Assembly (NCBI GenBank): GCA_017792425.1
Contig: CP051233.1
Location: forward strand, 585,457-649,456
From: Thalassovita sp.
Lineage (GTDB): Bacteria > Pseudomonadota > Alphaproteobacteria > Rhodobacterales > Rhodobacteraceae
DNA: 64,000 bases
Reading direction: 5' to 3'
The position numbers were made by a program, and so were the translations under genes. This document shows positions 17,588-26,319 of this stretch, one piece after another (within the stretch, counting starts at the first letter, position 1; each line of letters begins with the position of its first letter). The notes under the pieces were generated by a model that was given only the letters and a program-made list of their open reading frames with translations, did not search any database and was not told the origin of the DNA.

Positions 17588-19246
17588 TCAGGCGGTGTCG
17601 CGCTGCGCTTTCAGTGCCGTCGCCTCTGCGCGGCTAAGCTGTTCACCCTGCTTGCGTTTCAGCAGCACCTCTCGTGCGTGGGCGTATTCGTCGCCCTGCC
17701 AGAAGATCAGGCAGCCGTTACAGCCGCGCCCGCAGCAGCCTTCGGTGCCGACACGGTTGGTTTTGAACCTGCGTTCATTGCCTCCGGCCTCGATCGTGTT
17801 CGCCAATGCGTCACGGCGGCGTGCATAGGCGGTGGGGTTGTCCTTGCCGGTAATTTCCAACCCCTGCACCAGTTTGTCAAAGCGTACGCGCGCCCATTGT
17901 TCATCCGTCAGGGCGCGTTCCTTACGCAGCACGGAATAGGCGGGAAACCGTGTTTTCAGCGTATCGGTATCCTCTTGATCGAACAGGGCGAAGGGAACGC
18001 GGATGACGGTTTTGGTGCTGCCGTGGATTGTGTCCAGCAGCGCCCCGTCCGACGCGCGTTCATAGTCATAGGCGCGCAGCAGAACGGTGTCGCGTGCGAT
18101 GGGGGACACGAACTCCAGCACATCCCCCGGCTCCAGCTTGTTTTTCACCTCCACCAGGAATGCGTCGTTGGTCACGTCGGTGATGATCCCGGCGTATTCC
18201 CATTGGGCCAATGAAGCGGTGTTTTCATAATCATGGGCATAGTTGGTCAGCCGTCCTTCGTGGAAGGCCAGCGTATAGCCCCGGTTTCCGACGGCCTCCA
18301 ATTCGCGCATATAGGGTTTGGGATCCCAGCTTTCCGGGTCGGCATAGTAGTCATCAATCGCCATGCGATAGGCGCGCGCGACGATGGCGGCATAGTATTC
18401 CGATTTCCCGCGGCCTTCGACCTTCAGGCTGTCAACGCCAATTTTCAGGTACTCGTCCAATTTCGGCATGATGCACAGATCGCGCGAGTTCAGGATGTAG
18501 GATCCGCGGCCGTCCTCTTCGATTGGCATCAATTCACCGGGGCGGCAGCCCTCTTCCAGCAGGAATTCGAACAGGTGGGCGTTGGTTTCGTCAATGTTCA
18601 ATTCCTCGACGGTGCCGTCCTTCAGGCGCATTCGCACGCCATAGTTCCAGCGGCAGGAGTTGGCGCAGTTGCCCTGGTTTGCCCCGCGTTCCGCCATGAA
18701 ATTCGACAAGAGGCAGCGGCCCGAGTAAGTCATGCACATCGCTCCGTGAACGAAGGCTTCCAGTTTTACGTCCGGGCATTGTTCGCGGATTTCCACCAGT
18801 TCAGGATAGGACACCTCGCGGGCCAGAACCACCAGTTCCGCCCCTTGGTCTTGCCAGAATTTTACCGACAGCCAGGAACAGACATTGGCCTGGGTCGAGA
18901 TATGCAAGGGTAGTTCTGGCGCCCGTTCGCGCACGTATTGAAACACCCCCGGGTCGGCGACGATCAGGCCGTCCGGTTTTACCGCGCGGACAGTGTCGAT
19001 GTATTCATCCAGCTTCGGGATGTCCTTGTTGTGCGAAAACAGGTTCAGCGTCAGGTAGGCGCGGCGCCCGTACTGATGGCAGAATTCGACCCCTTCGATC
19101 ACCTCTTCCAGCGAAAATTCGGATTTTGTGCGCAAGGACATGTCTGGCGTCCCCAGATAGACGGCGTCGGCCCCGTACAGGATAGCCATCTTCAACTTGC
19201 GCAGGTTGCCTGCAGGCATCAGCAGTTCGGAACGTCTTTGGGTCAT
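17588..19246 (-). CDS. U32 family protein, TrhP (YegQ)-like tRNA hydroxylation factor
   Basis: This 552-aa protein starts ELLMPAGNLRKLKMAILYGADAVYLG, the TIM-barrel opening of U32 proteins. It has the family signature HGAMCMTYSGRCLLSNF followed by NQGNCANSCRWNYG, giving four cysteines that in this family bind an iron-sulfur cluster. Similar proteins (TrhP) introduce the hydroxyl of 5-hydroxyuridine at tRNA position 34; others (RlhA) hydroxylate rRNA. The C-terminus carries an additional cluster CCGRGCNGC about 45 residues before the end, beyond the usual YegQ domain. The gene lies between rpsO and pnp, inside a translation/RNA-processing block, which supports an RNA role over proteolysis. Confidence 0.85.
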   Translation of the reverse strand: MTQRRSELLMPAGNLRKLKMAILYGADAVYLGTPDMSLRTKSEFSLEEVIEGVEFCHQYGRRAYLTLNLFSHNKDIPKLDEYIDTVRAVKPDGLIVADPGVFQYVRERAPELPLHISTQANVCSWLSVKFWQDQGAELVVLAREVSYPELVEIREQCPDVKLEAFVHGAMCMTYSGRCLLSNFMAERGANQGNCANSCRWNYGVRMRLKDGTVEELNIDETNAHLFEFLLEEGCRPGELMPIEEDGRGSYILNSRDLCIMPKLDEYLKIGVDSLKVEGRGKSEYYAAIVARAYRMAIDDYYADPESWDPKPYMRELEAVGNRGYTLAFHEGRLTNYAHDYENTASLAQWEYAGIITDVTNDAFLVEVKNKLEPGDVLEFVSPIARDTVLLRAYDYERASDGALLDTIHGSTKTVIRVPFALFDQEDTDTLKTRFPAYSVLRKERALTDEQWARVRFDKLVQGLEITGKDNPTAYARRRDALANTIEAGGNERRFKTNRVGTEGCCGRGCNGCLIFWQGDEYAHAREVLLKRKQGEQLSRAEATALKAQRDTA

Positions 19247-19332
19247 GGTCTGCCTGGGGTCATTGTGAAAGAGAGCTAATTACCGGAAATACAGTTTGTT
19301 GTGAACCGTATCCCCTATCTAGGCCGAAAAAT

Positions 19333-19360
19333 GAAAACGCCCACCGGAATGGTGGGCGTT
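19333..19360 (-). terminator. Rho-independent terminator of rpsO
   Basis: On the minus strand AACGCCCACC pairs with GGTGGGCGTT (10 bp, 5-nt loop), ending in a T-rich tract. It follows the rpsO stop by about 25 nt, so the U32 gene needs its own promoter or read-through. Confidence 0.9.
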
Positions 19361-19384
19361 CCAAATCCGAGTAAAACGGATGGA

Positions 19385-19654
19385 TCAGCGACGCAGGCCC
19401 AGACGTTCGATCAGCGAGGTGTAGCGGGCTTCGTTCTTGCCTTTCAGGTAATCCAGCAGCTTGCGACGCTGAGCAACCAGCTTCAGCAGGCCGCGACGGC
19501 CGTGGTTATCCTTGGCGTGAGTCTTGAAGTGCTCGGTCAGGGTCGCGATGCGCGACGACAGGATCGCGATCTGGACTTCGGGCGAACCGGTGTCGCCTGC
19601 CACAGTTGCGAACTCTTTGATGACGCGGGCTTTTTCTTCGGCGGTAATCGACAT
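19385..19654 (-). CDS. rpsO: 30S ribosomal protein S15
   Basis: This is an 89-aa S15 of standard length, with the conserved VAGDTGSPEVQIAILSSRI, NHGRRGLLKLVAQRRKLLDYLK and C-terminal LGLRR. It binds the central domain of 16S rRNA early in 30S assembly. AGGAGA lies upstream of the ATG. It has its own terminator and follows an RTX-protein gene; the ancestral neighbour truB is now four genes upstream. Confidence 0.98.
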   Translation of the reverse strand: MSITAEEKARVIKEFATVAGDTGSPEVQIAILSSRIATLTEHFKTHAKDNHGRRGLLKLVAQRRKLLDYLKGKNEARYTSLIERLGLRR

Positions 19655-19794
19655 CGGGGTCTCCTGTTCAGTTAAGGGTTAGGGCACAAGCCGGGATGTC
19701 GTCCAGCAAGGTCCGTGGAGTATCCGCCGCAGGCAGGCTGCAACGGATGCGCGCGTATACGGGGATTCCCAAAGAAAGGAAAGGGAAAACGGTG

Positions 19795-20733
19795 TCATAG
19801 TCCTGATACGGATTTGGCGATCAGCGCGATGTCATCCACCGTCAGCCCCTCTGCGCCGCTGATGGTGGCGACCACTTCGCCGTTCAGGCGCAACTCCATC
19901 AACCCGGCGGAGGTGCCGTCGGGTACAAGATCCAACTGCGGTTGGATGCCAAGGCTGTCATCAAAGACCACTCCTAGTTGGTCTGATGCTGCGTCGAAGT
20001 TCAAAATGGTCAGTGGGTTGTCCACCCAGTCGCCAATCAGAATGCTATCGGCCCCCTCCCCTGAATCGATGATGTCCGCGGCCCCGCCGACCATTGTGTC
20101 GTTGCCGCCCCCGCCATTCAGGAAATCCATTTCATTGTCATCGTCACCACGCAGCACATCATGCCCCGCCCCGCCAAAAAGGGTGTCCTGCCCTGTTCCT
20201 CCGGAAAGCGTGTCATTGTCCAATCCTCCGTGCAGCGCATCGTTTCCGGCACCGCCATACAGCAAATCATCGCCGGCGCTGCCGACCATGCTGTCATCGC
20301 CATTGCCACCGACCATGCTGTCCATCCCGTTGTGGCCGAACATCTGGTCGTCGCCGTCGCCCCCGCTTAGCAAATCCTGATCGTTTTCCCCGTGCAGCGT
20401 ATCCTGACCGTTCCCGCCCAGCAGCGTGTCATCACCATCGCCGCCATGGACTTCGTCATTGTCGCCGCCACCGTCAACCAGGTCATCGCCACCATACCCG
20501 CTCAGTTGGTCATCCCCCATGCCGCCCGCCATGATGTTGTCGGCGTCGTCGCCCGCAAGAATGTCATCGCCGTCCAGAAAAAGGTCTGGCGCGAGGCCCT
20601 CCTCCTCTTCCGGAGGGGCGGCTTCGTCCAGCAGATCATCCTCGCTGGTGCCCGCAAACACGTCGAACCCGACGAAAGCGGCACCTGCAGCCATCACGCC
20701 CAACAAACCGGCCAGAAGAAACATCACGAACAC
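19795..20733 (-). CDS. Membrane-anchored RTX (hemolysin-type) calcium-binding protein
   Basis: This 312-aa protein starts with a hydrophobic segment (residues 1-27, rich in L, G, A, F) that looks like an uncleaved signal anchor, then an acidic linker (AAPPEEEEG). From about 55 to 215 it consists of nonapeptide repeats of the GGxGxDxLx type, for example GGDGDDTLLGGNGQDTL, which fold into a calcium-loaded beta roll. The last 90 residues are non-repetitive and end in a hydrophobic, aspartate-rich tail (LTVDDIALIAKS). It is small for an RTX protein and no type I secretion genes adjoin it. It lies between DUF5665 and rpsO. Function unknown. Confidence 0.85.
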   Translation of the reverse strand: MFVMFLLAGLLGVMAAGAAFVGFDVFAGTSEDDLLDEAAPPEEEEGLAPDLFLDGDDILAGDDADNIMAGGMGDDQLSGYGGDDLVDGGGDNDEVHGGDGDDTLLGGNGQDTLHGENDQDLLSGGDGDDQMFGHNGMDSMVGGNGDDSMVGSAGDDLLYGGAGNDALHGGLDNDTLSGGTGQDTLFGGAGHDVLRGDDDNEMDFLNGGGGNDTMVGGAADIIDSGEGADSILIGDWVDNPLTILNFDAASDQLGVVFDDSLGIQPQLDLVPDGTSAGLMELRLNGEVVATISGAEGLTVDDIALIAKSVSGL

Positions 20734-20794
20734 CCAAGCAATACCCTCGGGTCATTTCCGCATGTCTGGGCGAGTCGGTCAAAACCAATTGATT

Positions 20795-21103
20795 CTAGTG
20801 GTTAACATCCGGTTGCGATCCGGTGGCGCGTTCGAATTCGTCCGCCAGAACCGCCATCCAGTCGCCGATGATGGGCAGGAATTCAAACTGTGACAACCAC
20901 CAGGTCAGTAGCGAAACCAGCATCGTCGCTCCTAGAACAGACCCCAGCCCGAAGGCCAGACCGCGCGCGAATTGGAAAAGGATCAGCCGGGGAACAGAGT
21001 TCTGGACCGCGATGAAGCGGTGACTGTTCAGCTTCTGCACCTCTGCGGTCAACTGCGTTATCGCATCCACGACCTCTGGCGATGGGGGTTCGTTCTGGTG
21101 CAT
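20795..21103 (-). CDS. DUF5665 domain protein
   Basis: This is a 102-aa small membrane protein. An N-terminal helical part (EVVDAITQLTAEVQKLNSHRF) precedes FQFARGLAFGLGSVLGATMLVSLLTWWLSQ, the glycine-rich single membrane span, then a short exposed tail. The layout matches DUF5665 as I know it. The function is unknown. Its start directly abuts the stop of the DUF1643 gene, so they are translated together. Confidence 0.7.
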   Translation of the reverse strand: MHQNEPPSPEVVDAITQLTAEVQKLNSHRFIAVQNSVPRLILFQFARGLAFGLGSVLGATMLVSLLTWWLSQFEFLPIIGDWMAVLADEFERATGSQPDVNH

Positions 21104-21613
21104 TTACCGCGTCCACAACTGGGGCTGCTGAGAATAAGCAATGTACAAAGGGTGTTTGGGGTGGCCATCCTTTGATAGGCCCAGATGATAGATGGCGTGG
21201 CCGGTGTTGCGCAACAAACGCTCTACCCGCGGCCCACGATCCAGATGTGCCCCATGCGTGCCCCAGGCGGCCACGATCTGGTCGGCCCAACCGCAACTGT
21301 CCGCGATGGCAGCGTCATTGGCAGGCCCTATGGGATCGGCGGCGGCGCGCATCGCCTTGGGGTCGGTGTCACGCCATGCAAAGATGTTGGTCACGCGGAA
21401 AGCTCCGAACCCCAGCGCGCGGGCACGGCGTTCGCAACGCTCGACCGTCGGGTCGTTCTGCACCTCGGTCGCTGTGGATGGGTTCAGCATCACGAATAGC
21501 GCCTTGCGACCGTCAGGATCCCAAGTGCGGGTCAACAGATAGCGGTATTTTTCGCAGTCGGAATAGACGGCGGTGGAATGGGCGTCACCCTTCTGGAAAT
21601 CTCTTGTGATCAT
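21104..21613 (-). CDS. DUF1643 family protein
   Basis: This 169-aa protein shows the DUF1643 pattern: YRYLLTRTWD, FVMLNPSTAT, DPTVERCERRARALGFGAFRVTNIFAWR and AAWGTHG in order. Members are scattered in bacteria and phages and have no agreed activity; the fold recalls nucleotide or base-binding enzymes, but that is speculative. It follows truB by 39 nt and directly precedes DUF5665, so it is probably part of the same transcript. Confidence 0.85.
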   Translation of the reverse strand: MITRDFQKGDAHSTAVYSDCEKYRYLLTRTWDPDGRKALFVMLNPSTATEVQNDPTVERCERRARALGFGAFRVTNIFAWRDTDPKAMRAAADPIGPANDAAIADSCGWADQIVAAWGTHGAHLDRGPRVERLLRNTGHAIYHLGLSKDGHPKHPLYIAYSQQPQLWTR

Positions 21614-21652
21614 GGATCGTTTTTGCCTCTCCAGCGATCATGGCGCAAGCTG

Positions 21653-22561
21653 TCAATCGAGGTTGAAAACTCGGTTGGGGTGCAGTTCGGCCCCTTGCAG
21701 GACGCCAACGGCCAATGGTTTTCCGTTGTAGGACGCCCAGCATTCTTCACCAAACTCAACGTCATGGGCGATAACCATGCCCGGATTTCCGTTGCGCAGC
21801 CGGGCCGCGCCGGCGTCGGTGGCCTTGACCTCTGGGAGGTCAGCCAGCCCCTCTTCTACCGCGCGCAGGAAGGTGTCCAGTTCGGGTGTGCGCGCCAAAT
21901 CGTCGATCTGCGCGATGCTGATACCGTCGTCGGCGTCAAACGGGCCGGACCAGACCCGCCGCAGCCATTCGACATGGCCAAAGCAGCCCAACGCCTGTCC
22001 CAGGTCGCGTGCGATCGCCCGGACATAGCCACCCTTGCCGCACACCATCTCCAGCACTACGTGATCGGCATCGGGACGATCTTCCATCACCAGTTCCTCT
22101 ACCCACAAAGGGCGTGCGGCGATTTCGAAATCTTCGTCGTCACGCGCCAGTTTGTAGGCGCGTTCTCCGTCAATTTTCACGGCTGAGAATTTGGGCGGCA
22201 CTTGCATGATGTCGCCGACAAAAGCGCCAAGTGCGTCCTTGATCTGGCTGTCTGTCGGGCGGGCATCGCTTTCACAGATCACCTGCCCCTCGGCGTCGTC
22301 GGTGTTGGTGGCCTGTCCCAGCCGGACAGAGAAACGATAGGATTTCAACGCGTCGGTGATATAGGGAACGGTCTTGGTTGCCTCGCCCAAGGCGACAGCC
22401 AACACCCCGGTTGCATCCGGGTCAAGCGTTCCGGCATGGCCCGCCTTGTTCGCGTTGAACGCCCATTTCACCTTGTTCACCACGGCGGTCGAGGTCATCC
22501 CCGCTGGCTTGTCCACGACCAGCCAGCCGGAAATGTCACGTCCCTTGCGTTTGCGTCCCAT
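21653..22561 (-). CDS. truB: tRNA pseudouridine(55) synthase
   Basis: This 302-aa enzyme converts U55 of the T loop to pseudouridine. The N-terminal SGWLVVDKPAGMTS and the catalytic GHAGTLDPDATGVL (Asp47) are conserved, as are YRFSVRLGQATNTDDAEG and KIDGERAYKLAR. It lies downstream of rbfA, with one gene inserted between them, and upstream of DUF1643. Length is normal for the alphaproteobacterial form. Confidence 0.97.
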   Translation of the reverse strand: MGRKRKGRDISGWLVVDKPAGMTSTAVVNKVKWAFNANKAGHAGTLDPDATGVLAVALGEATKTVPYITDALKSYRFSVRLGQATNTDDAEGQVICESDARPTDSQIKDALGAFVGDIMQVPPKFSAVKIDGERAYKLARDDEDFEIAARPLWVEELVMEDRPDADHVVLEMVCGKGGYVRAIARDLGQALGCFGHVEWLRRVWSGPFDADDGISIAQIDDLARTPELDTFLRAVEEGLADLPEVKATDAGAARLRNGNPGMVIAHDVEFGEECWASYNGKPLAVGVLQGAELHPNRVFNLD

Positions 22562-22622
22562 GATGTCTGATCGCCCTTTGCCTTTTCCAAGGTCGGCGGG
22601 TTAGCGGATGCGTGTCACGCTG

Positions 22623-23378
22623 TCAATTTCGCGGGCCGACGATCCCGACGATGGGGCCAACCGGAAAGCCCAGATCATCGCGCCCGATCCGGGTGGCCAG
22701 CAGCCGCGACACCTTGCCATCGAAATACAGCGCCTGGGGCAGGGACAGCGTATCACGGAAAAGGCTGCCAAAGTCATGAAAGGTGACCGGGTTGCGTGAA
22801 ATGGCGAAAACCACCCGCTGCCCGTCCTCGGACGTTCCCACGCCATTGCGTACAAAGCGCGACGTGCTGTCGGGCAGGAAACGGGGGTGCAGTTCCCCGT
22901 CAATCACCAGCATCGGGCCGGACTGGGTGGCAAAGCGGCACGCCGCCTTTGACGCAACGAAGCGCCGCGTTTCAATGACGTCCGCGCGGTCCATGCGTAT
23001 ACAAAATACCCCGTTGGGCAGCATCCCGAAATTGCCGGGCCCAGCATTCGGAACCACGCGCCTTTCCTGCTGAAAATCCTCGATATACAGCCCGACAGGA
23101 GAGCGGTCAGGGTGGAACATGCCCGCGTTCATCGCAAATTGCAGGGATTGGCCCTTGGGCAGAACCAAATCCTCGACTCGGCTGAATTGCCCAAGGATGG
23201 CCCCGGATGAATCGCGCAGGAACAGGCGGATGTCCTCGGATGCCCTTGCTTCGCAAATCGTGAAGCCGTTGGGGCCGACCTGCAGGTCACGGCATTCGAC
23301 GGCCTGTGCGGTGGCTCCGGTCACAGCCGCAGCAAGAGCCAAGCCAGCGATCCGCAGCCCGGCCCAGGGGCGAATCAT
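22623..23378 (-). CDS. DUF2233 / phosphodiester glycosidase (NAGPA-like) protein, exported
   Basis: This is a 251-aa protein with an N-terminal signal peptide (LRIAGLALAAAVTGATAQA). The mature part shows the NAGPA-type fold motifs QFAMNAGMFHPDRSPVGLYIED, GVFCIRMDRADV, QSGPMLVIDGELHP and GVGTSEDGQRVVFAISRNPV. The family includes the human phosphodiester glycosidase that uncovers mannose 6-phosphate; bacterial members are periplasmic with unknown substrates. Its ATG overlaps the rbfA stop (4 nt) and truB follows after 61 nt, so it is inserted in the rbfA-truB block. Confidence 0.85.
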   Translation of the reverse strand: MIRPWAGLRIAGLALAAAVTGATAQAVECRDLQVGPNGFTICEARASEDIRLFLRDSSGAILGQFSRVEDLVLPKGQSLQFAMNAGMFHPDRSPVGLYIEDFQQERRVVPNAGPGNFGMLPNGVFCIRMDRADVIETRRFVASKAACRFATQSGPMLVIDGELHPRFLPDSTSRFVRNGVGTSEDGQRVVFAISRNPVTFHDFGSLFRDTLSLPQALYFDGKVSRLLATRIGRDDLGFPVGPIVGIVGPRN

Positions 23379-23791
23379 CCCTCTTGGTCCTTGTCGAGAT
23401 CGCGGCGGACAGCTTCTTGCGACAACAGCCGCCGGGTTTCATCCATACGATCAAAGGTCTGATCCAGCAGGAATCGCAGCTCCGGTGCGTGTTTCAGCCC
23501 GCATTTGCGTCCTATCATCCGCCGCAATTCGCCTTGGTGTCGGGCCAGCAGTTTGACAGCGTCGTCTTTGCCTTCGCCACCCAGCGGCAGCACGAATACC
23601 GTCGCGACCCGCAGGTCGCCGCTCAGGCGCACCTCGCCCACGGTGATGGACATGCGGTTGAGGTCCGGATCGTGGATTTCCCCACGCATCAGGATTTCGG
23701 ACATTGTCCGGCGGATTTGTTCCCCCACCCGCAGCTGACGCATGCCGGGGCCGGAACCGAAAGAGCTGTTTCCCTTGGCCATGCTCCGCAT
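23375..23791 (-). CDS. rbfA: 30S ribosome-binding factor A
   Basis: This 138-aa KH-like protein aids late 16S rRNA maturation and cold adaptation. Recognisable segments are QLRVGEQIRRTMSEIL, INDPDL-like IHDPDLNRMSITVGEVRLSGDLRVATVFV, and a C-terminal APELRFLLDQTFDR. Two nearby ATGs (23791 and 23782) could serve as start; the first is given. The start region faces dapB on the other strand. Confidence 0.95.
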   Translation of the reverse strand: MRSMAKGNSSFGSGPGMRQLRVGEQIRRTMSEILMRGEIHDPDLNRMSITVGEVRLSGDLRVATVFVLPLGGEGKDDAVKLLARHQGELRRMIGRKCGLKHAPELRFLLDQTFDRMDETRRLLSQEAVRRDLDKDQEG

Positions 23792-23871
23792 CTAAGGCTT
23801 CGCAAGGGCTTTGCCAAGCGGGGTTCAAGCGGCTATGACAGCGCGACCTTGAATTTCTTGGAGTATGACCG

Positions 23872-24681
23872 ATGACCAACCTGCCCGGAATCGTCGTGAC
23901 CGGTGCATCTGGCCGCATGGGCCAGATGCTGATCCGCACAATCCTGGACAGCGACAAATGCAAGCTGGTGGGCGTGGTCGAGCGTGAGGGGCATGACTGG
24001 GTCGGCCAGGATGTCGGCGCATGTATGGGGGGCGCGCCGATCGGTGTCGTCGTGTCGGATGATCCGCTGGAAACCTTCCTGCACGCGCAGGCGGTGATCG
24101 ACTTTACCGCGCCTGCCGCAACGGTTGAATTTGCGGCAATCGCTGCGCAGGCCCGCTGTGTGCATGTCATTGGCACGACCGGAATGTCGTCCGAGGATCT
24201 GGCCAAGGTCCACGCCGCCGCCCGTCATGCCGTGGTGGTGCGTGCCGGCAATATGTCGCTGGGTGTGAACCTTCTGGTGCAACTGACGAAAAAGGTGGCC
24301 GCTGCACTGGACGAGGATTTCGATATCGAAGTCATCGAAGCGCACCACAACAGAAAGGTGGACGCCCCTTCCGGCACTGCGCTGATGTTGGGCGAGGCCG
24401 CCGCCGAAGGTCGCGGTGTCGCGCTGGACAACGTTTCTGACCGGGGCCGCGATGGGATCACCGGCGCGCGCGAACGCGGGCATATCGGGTTCTCGGCGAT
24501 CCGGGGCGGGGACATCGTGGGTGAACACGACGTGCTGTTCGCCGCACCTGGCGAGCGGATCATCCTGCGCCACGTGGCGACCGACCGCGCGATCTTTGCC
24601 CGTGGGGCGGTCAAGGCGGCGCTGTGGGGGCAGGGCCAGAAACCCGGCGAATACGACATGATGGATGTGCTGGGGCTGTAA
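23872..24681 (+). CDS. dapB: 4-hydroxy-tetrahydrodipicolinate reductase
   Basis: This 269-aa enzyme of the lysine/diaminopimelate pathway reduces the product of DapA. It has the N-terminal GASGRMG nucleotide loop, the FTAPAATVEFA segment, and the catalytic HHNRKVDAPSGTAL (His and Lys) around 158-171, followed by GHIGFSAIRGGDIVGEH. GGAG precedes the ATG. It is a single gene, divergent from rbfA and convergent with the SDHAF4-like gene. Confidence 0.97.
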   Translation: MTNLPGIVVTGASGRMGQMLIRTILDSDKCKLVGVVEREGHDWVGQDVGACMGGAPIGVVVSDDPLETFLHAQAVIDFTAPAATVEFAAIAAQARCVHVIGTTGMSSEDLAKVHAAARHAVVVRAGNMSLGVNLLVQLTKKVAAALDEDFDIEVIEAHHNRKVDAPSGTALMLGEAAAEGRGVALDNVSDRGRDGITGARERGHIGFSAIRGGDIVGEHDVLFAAPGERIILRHVATDRAIFARGAVKAALWGQGQKPGEYDMMDVLGL

Positions 24682-24698
24682 CGCCTCAGCGCCGCCGA

Positions 24699-24881
24699 TC
24701 AGAAATCGATCGCGATGCCCTTTTTTTCCCAGTCGCCAAAGCGCACGGGTTCAGGACCGTCGCGTCCACCAAGCTCCTTGGGCATCTTCTCGGCTTTGGC
24801 TGCGGCCTTCTTGCGCCGCTCTTCGGCCTCGGCCAAGGCGCGGATCGCGGCGGGGGGCAGGTCTTTCTTCGGCTCGCTCAT
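24699..24881 (-). CDS. DUF1674 / SDHAF4-like succinate dehydrogenase assembly factor
   Basis: This is a 60-aa protein ending in GPEPVRFGDWEKKGIAIDF, the hallmark C-terminal block of the SDHAF4/DUF1674 family. Family members bind flavinylated SdhA and protect it before assembly of complex II. The N-terminal half is a charged helix (AIRALAEAEERRKKAAAKAEK). The start is placed at ATG 24881 because the frame upstream codes for nothing family-like. It is divergent from rsmB with 66 nt between them. Confidence 0.88.
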   Translation of the reverse strand: MSEPKKDLPPAAIRALAEAEERRKKAAAKAEKMPKELGGRDGPEPVRFGDWEKKGIAIDF

Positions 24882-24947
24882 GGCGTGTCTTCCTCTTGCG
24901 GCTGCCTGTTGATATACGCCCCTGCAGCCTGACCGCAAGGATGACAC

Positions 24948-26219
24948 ATGACCTCACGCCCAGTTCCGACGCCACGCACGGCCGCCCTTGGTCTGCTGAA
25001 CCAGGTTCTTGGCGAAGGCAGGCTTGTGTCCGAACTGATGGCGCAGGGCGTGCTGAACCGGCTGGAAGCAGGCGACAGGGCCCGCGCGCAGCGCTTGGCG
25101 ACAGATACGCTGCGCGGCATTGAACGGGCGGACAAGCTGCTGGCCCGCCACCTGAAAAAGAACCCCCCGCTGTCCGTGCGCAATATCCTGCGGCTGGCCA
25201 CGGTGGAACTGGCGCAAGGCGGCGACGCCCACGGAGTGGTCAACGAGGCGGTCAACCTGACTGCATCCAACAAGCGTATCCAGTCGATGAAGGGCATGGT
25301 AAACGCGGTCCTGCGCAAGGTTGCCGAAACCGCGCCGCAGGACTGGGCGAAACTGCGTGCGCCGCGACTACCGCGCTGGCTGCGTGATCCGCTGGTGGAT
25401 TGCTATGGCCCTGAAGAGGTCGCGCGGATGGAGCAAGCGCATTTCGCCGGCGCGCCGTTGGACATCACCGCCAAGATTGATCCACAAGCGGTTTGTGATG
25501 CTCTGGGAGCAGAGTTGTTGCCGACAGGCTCTGTCCGTTTGAACGACGCAGGCCAGGTTTCGGCCCTTCCGGGATTCCAAGCGGGCGACTGGTGGGTGCA
25601 GGATGCCGCTGCTGCCATGCCCGCCAAGGTTCTGAACGTCCAGCCGGGCGAAGCCGTTCTGGACATGTGTGCCGCCCCCGGTGGCAAGACCATGCAATTG
25701 GCCGCCGCGGGCGGACATGTGACGGCGCTGGATATCTCTGACCAACGCCTGCTGCGTGTCCGCGAAAACCTGGACCGTACAGGTCTGACGGCACAACTGG
25801 TTGCAGGCAACGCATTGGATCATCAGGGTCAATACGATGCAATCTTGCTGGATGCGCCCTGTTCCGCGACGGGCACGATTCGCCGCCATCCTGACTTGCC
25901 GTTTGCCAAGGACGGATCGGATTTCGGCGCGCTTTTTGAATTGCAGGCCCGGATGCTGGACCATGCTCTTTCCCTGCTGAAGCCCGGTGGGCGGCTGGTG
26001 TATGCCACCTGTTCACTTCTGCCGGACGAGGGCGAATGCCAGGTCGAGGAGGCGCTGCAGCGTCACCCCGATGTCTCTGCCGACCCAGCGGCGCTGGATT
26101 TACCCGGTGTCGATCCCGAGTGGCGGACCAGCGAAGGCGGGTTGCGACTGTTGCCTTCGTATTGGCGCAGGCAGGGTGGAATGGACGGGTTCTATGTGGC
26201 CTGCCTTCGCAAAGGATAG
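24948..26219 (+). CDS. rsmB: 16S rRNA (cytosine(967)-C5)-methyltransferase
   Basis: This is a 423-aa RNA methyltransferase. The N-terminal NusB-like helical domain (TPRTAALGLLNQVLGEGRL) is followed by a Rossmann methyltransferase domain: VLDMCAAPGGKTMQLA binds SAM, LDAPCSATGTIRRHPD carries Cys305, and VYATCSLLPDEGE carries the nucleophile Cys355. Length and motif order match RsmB. It opens a plus-strand run through a heparinase-like gene to purH. Confidence 0.93.
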   Translation: MTSRPVPTPRTAALGLLNQVLGEGRLVSELMAQGVLNRLEAGDRARAQRLATDTLRGIERADKLLARHLKKNPPLSVRNILRLATVELAQGGDAHGVVNEAVNLTASNKRIQSMKGMVNAVLRKVAETAPQDWAKLRAPRLPRWLRDPLVDCYGPEEVARMEQAHFAGAPLDITAKIDPQAVCDALGAELLPTGSVRLNDAGQVSALPGFQAGDWWVQDAAAAMPAKVLNVQPGEAVLDMCAAPGGKTMQLAAAGGHVTALDISDQRLLRVRENLDRTGLTAQLVAGNALDHQGQYDAILLDAPCSATGTIRRHPDLPFAKDGSDFGALFELQARMLDHALSLLKPGGRLVYATCSLLPDEGECQVEEALQRHPDVSADPAALDLPGVDPEWRTSEGGLRLLPSYWRRQGGMDGFYVACLRKG

Positions 26220-26319
26220 AACGGCCAACCTTCGCCTGTCGTCCTTTCGTCGGTGACAGCGCCCGCCCCCTTGGGTATTCTGCCGCCAACCCGCCGTCAG
26301 AGCGCAAGAGGCAGAGCCC

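Noticed and set aside
20000..20500. Tandem DNA repeats that could be taken for a CRISPR or satellite.
   Set aside because: They are the imperfect nonapeptide-coding repeats of the RTX protein; no identical direct repeats with regular unique spacers exist.
23851..23872. TTTCTTGGAGTATGACC resembles a reversed copy of the same element.
   Set aside because: The GGGTATT part is broken and the site doubles as the ribosome-binding region of dapB.
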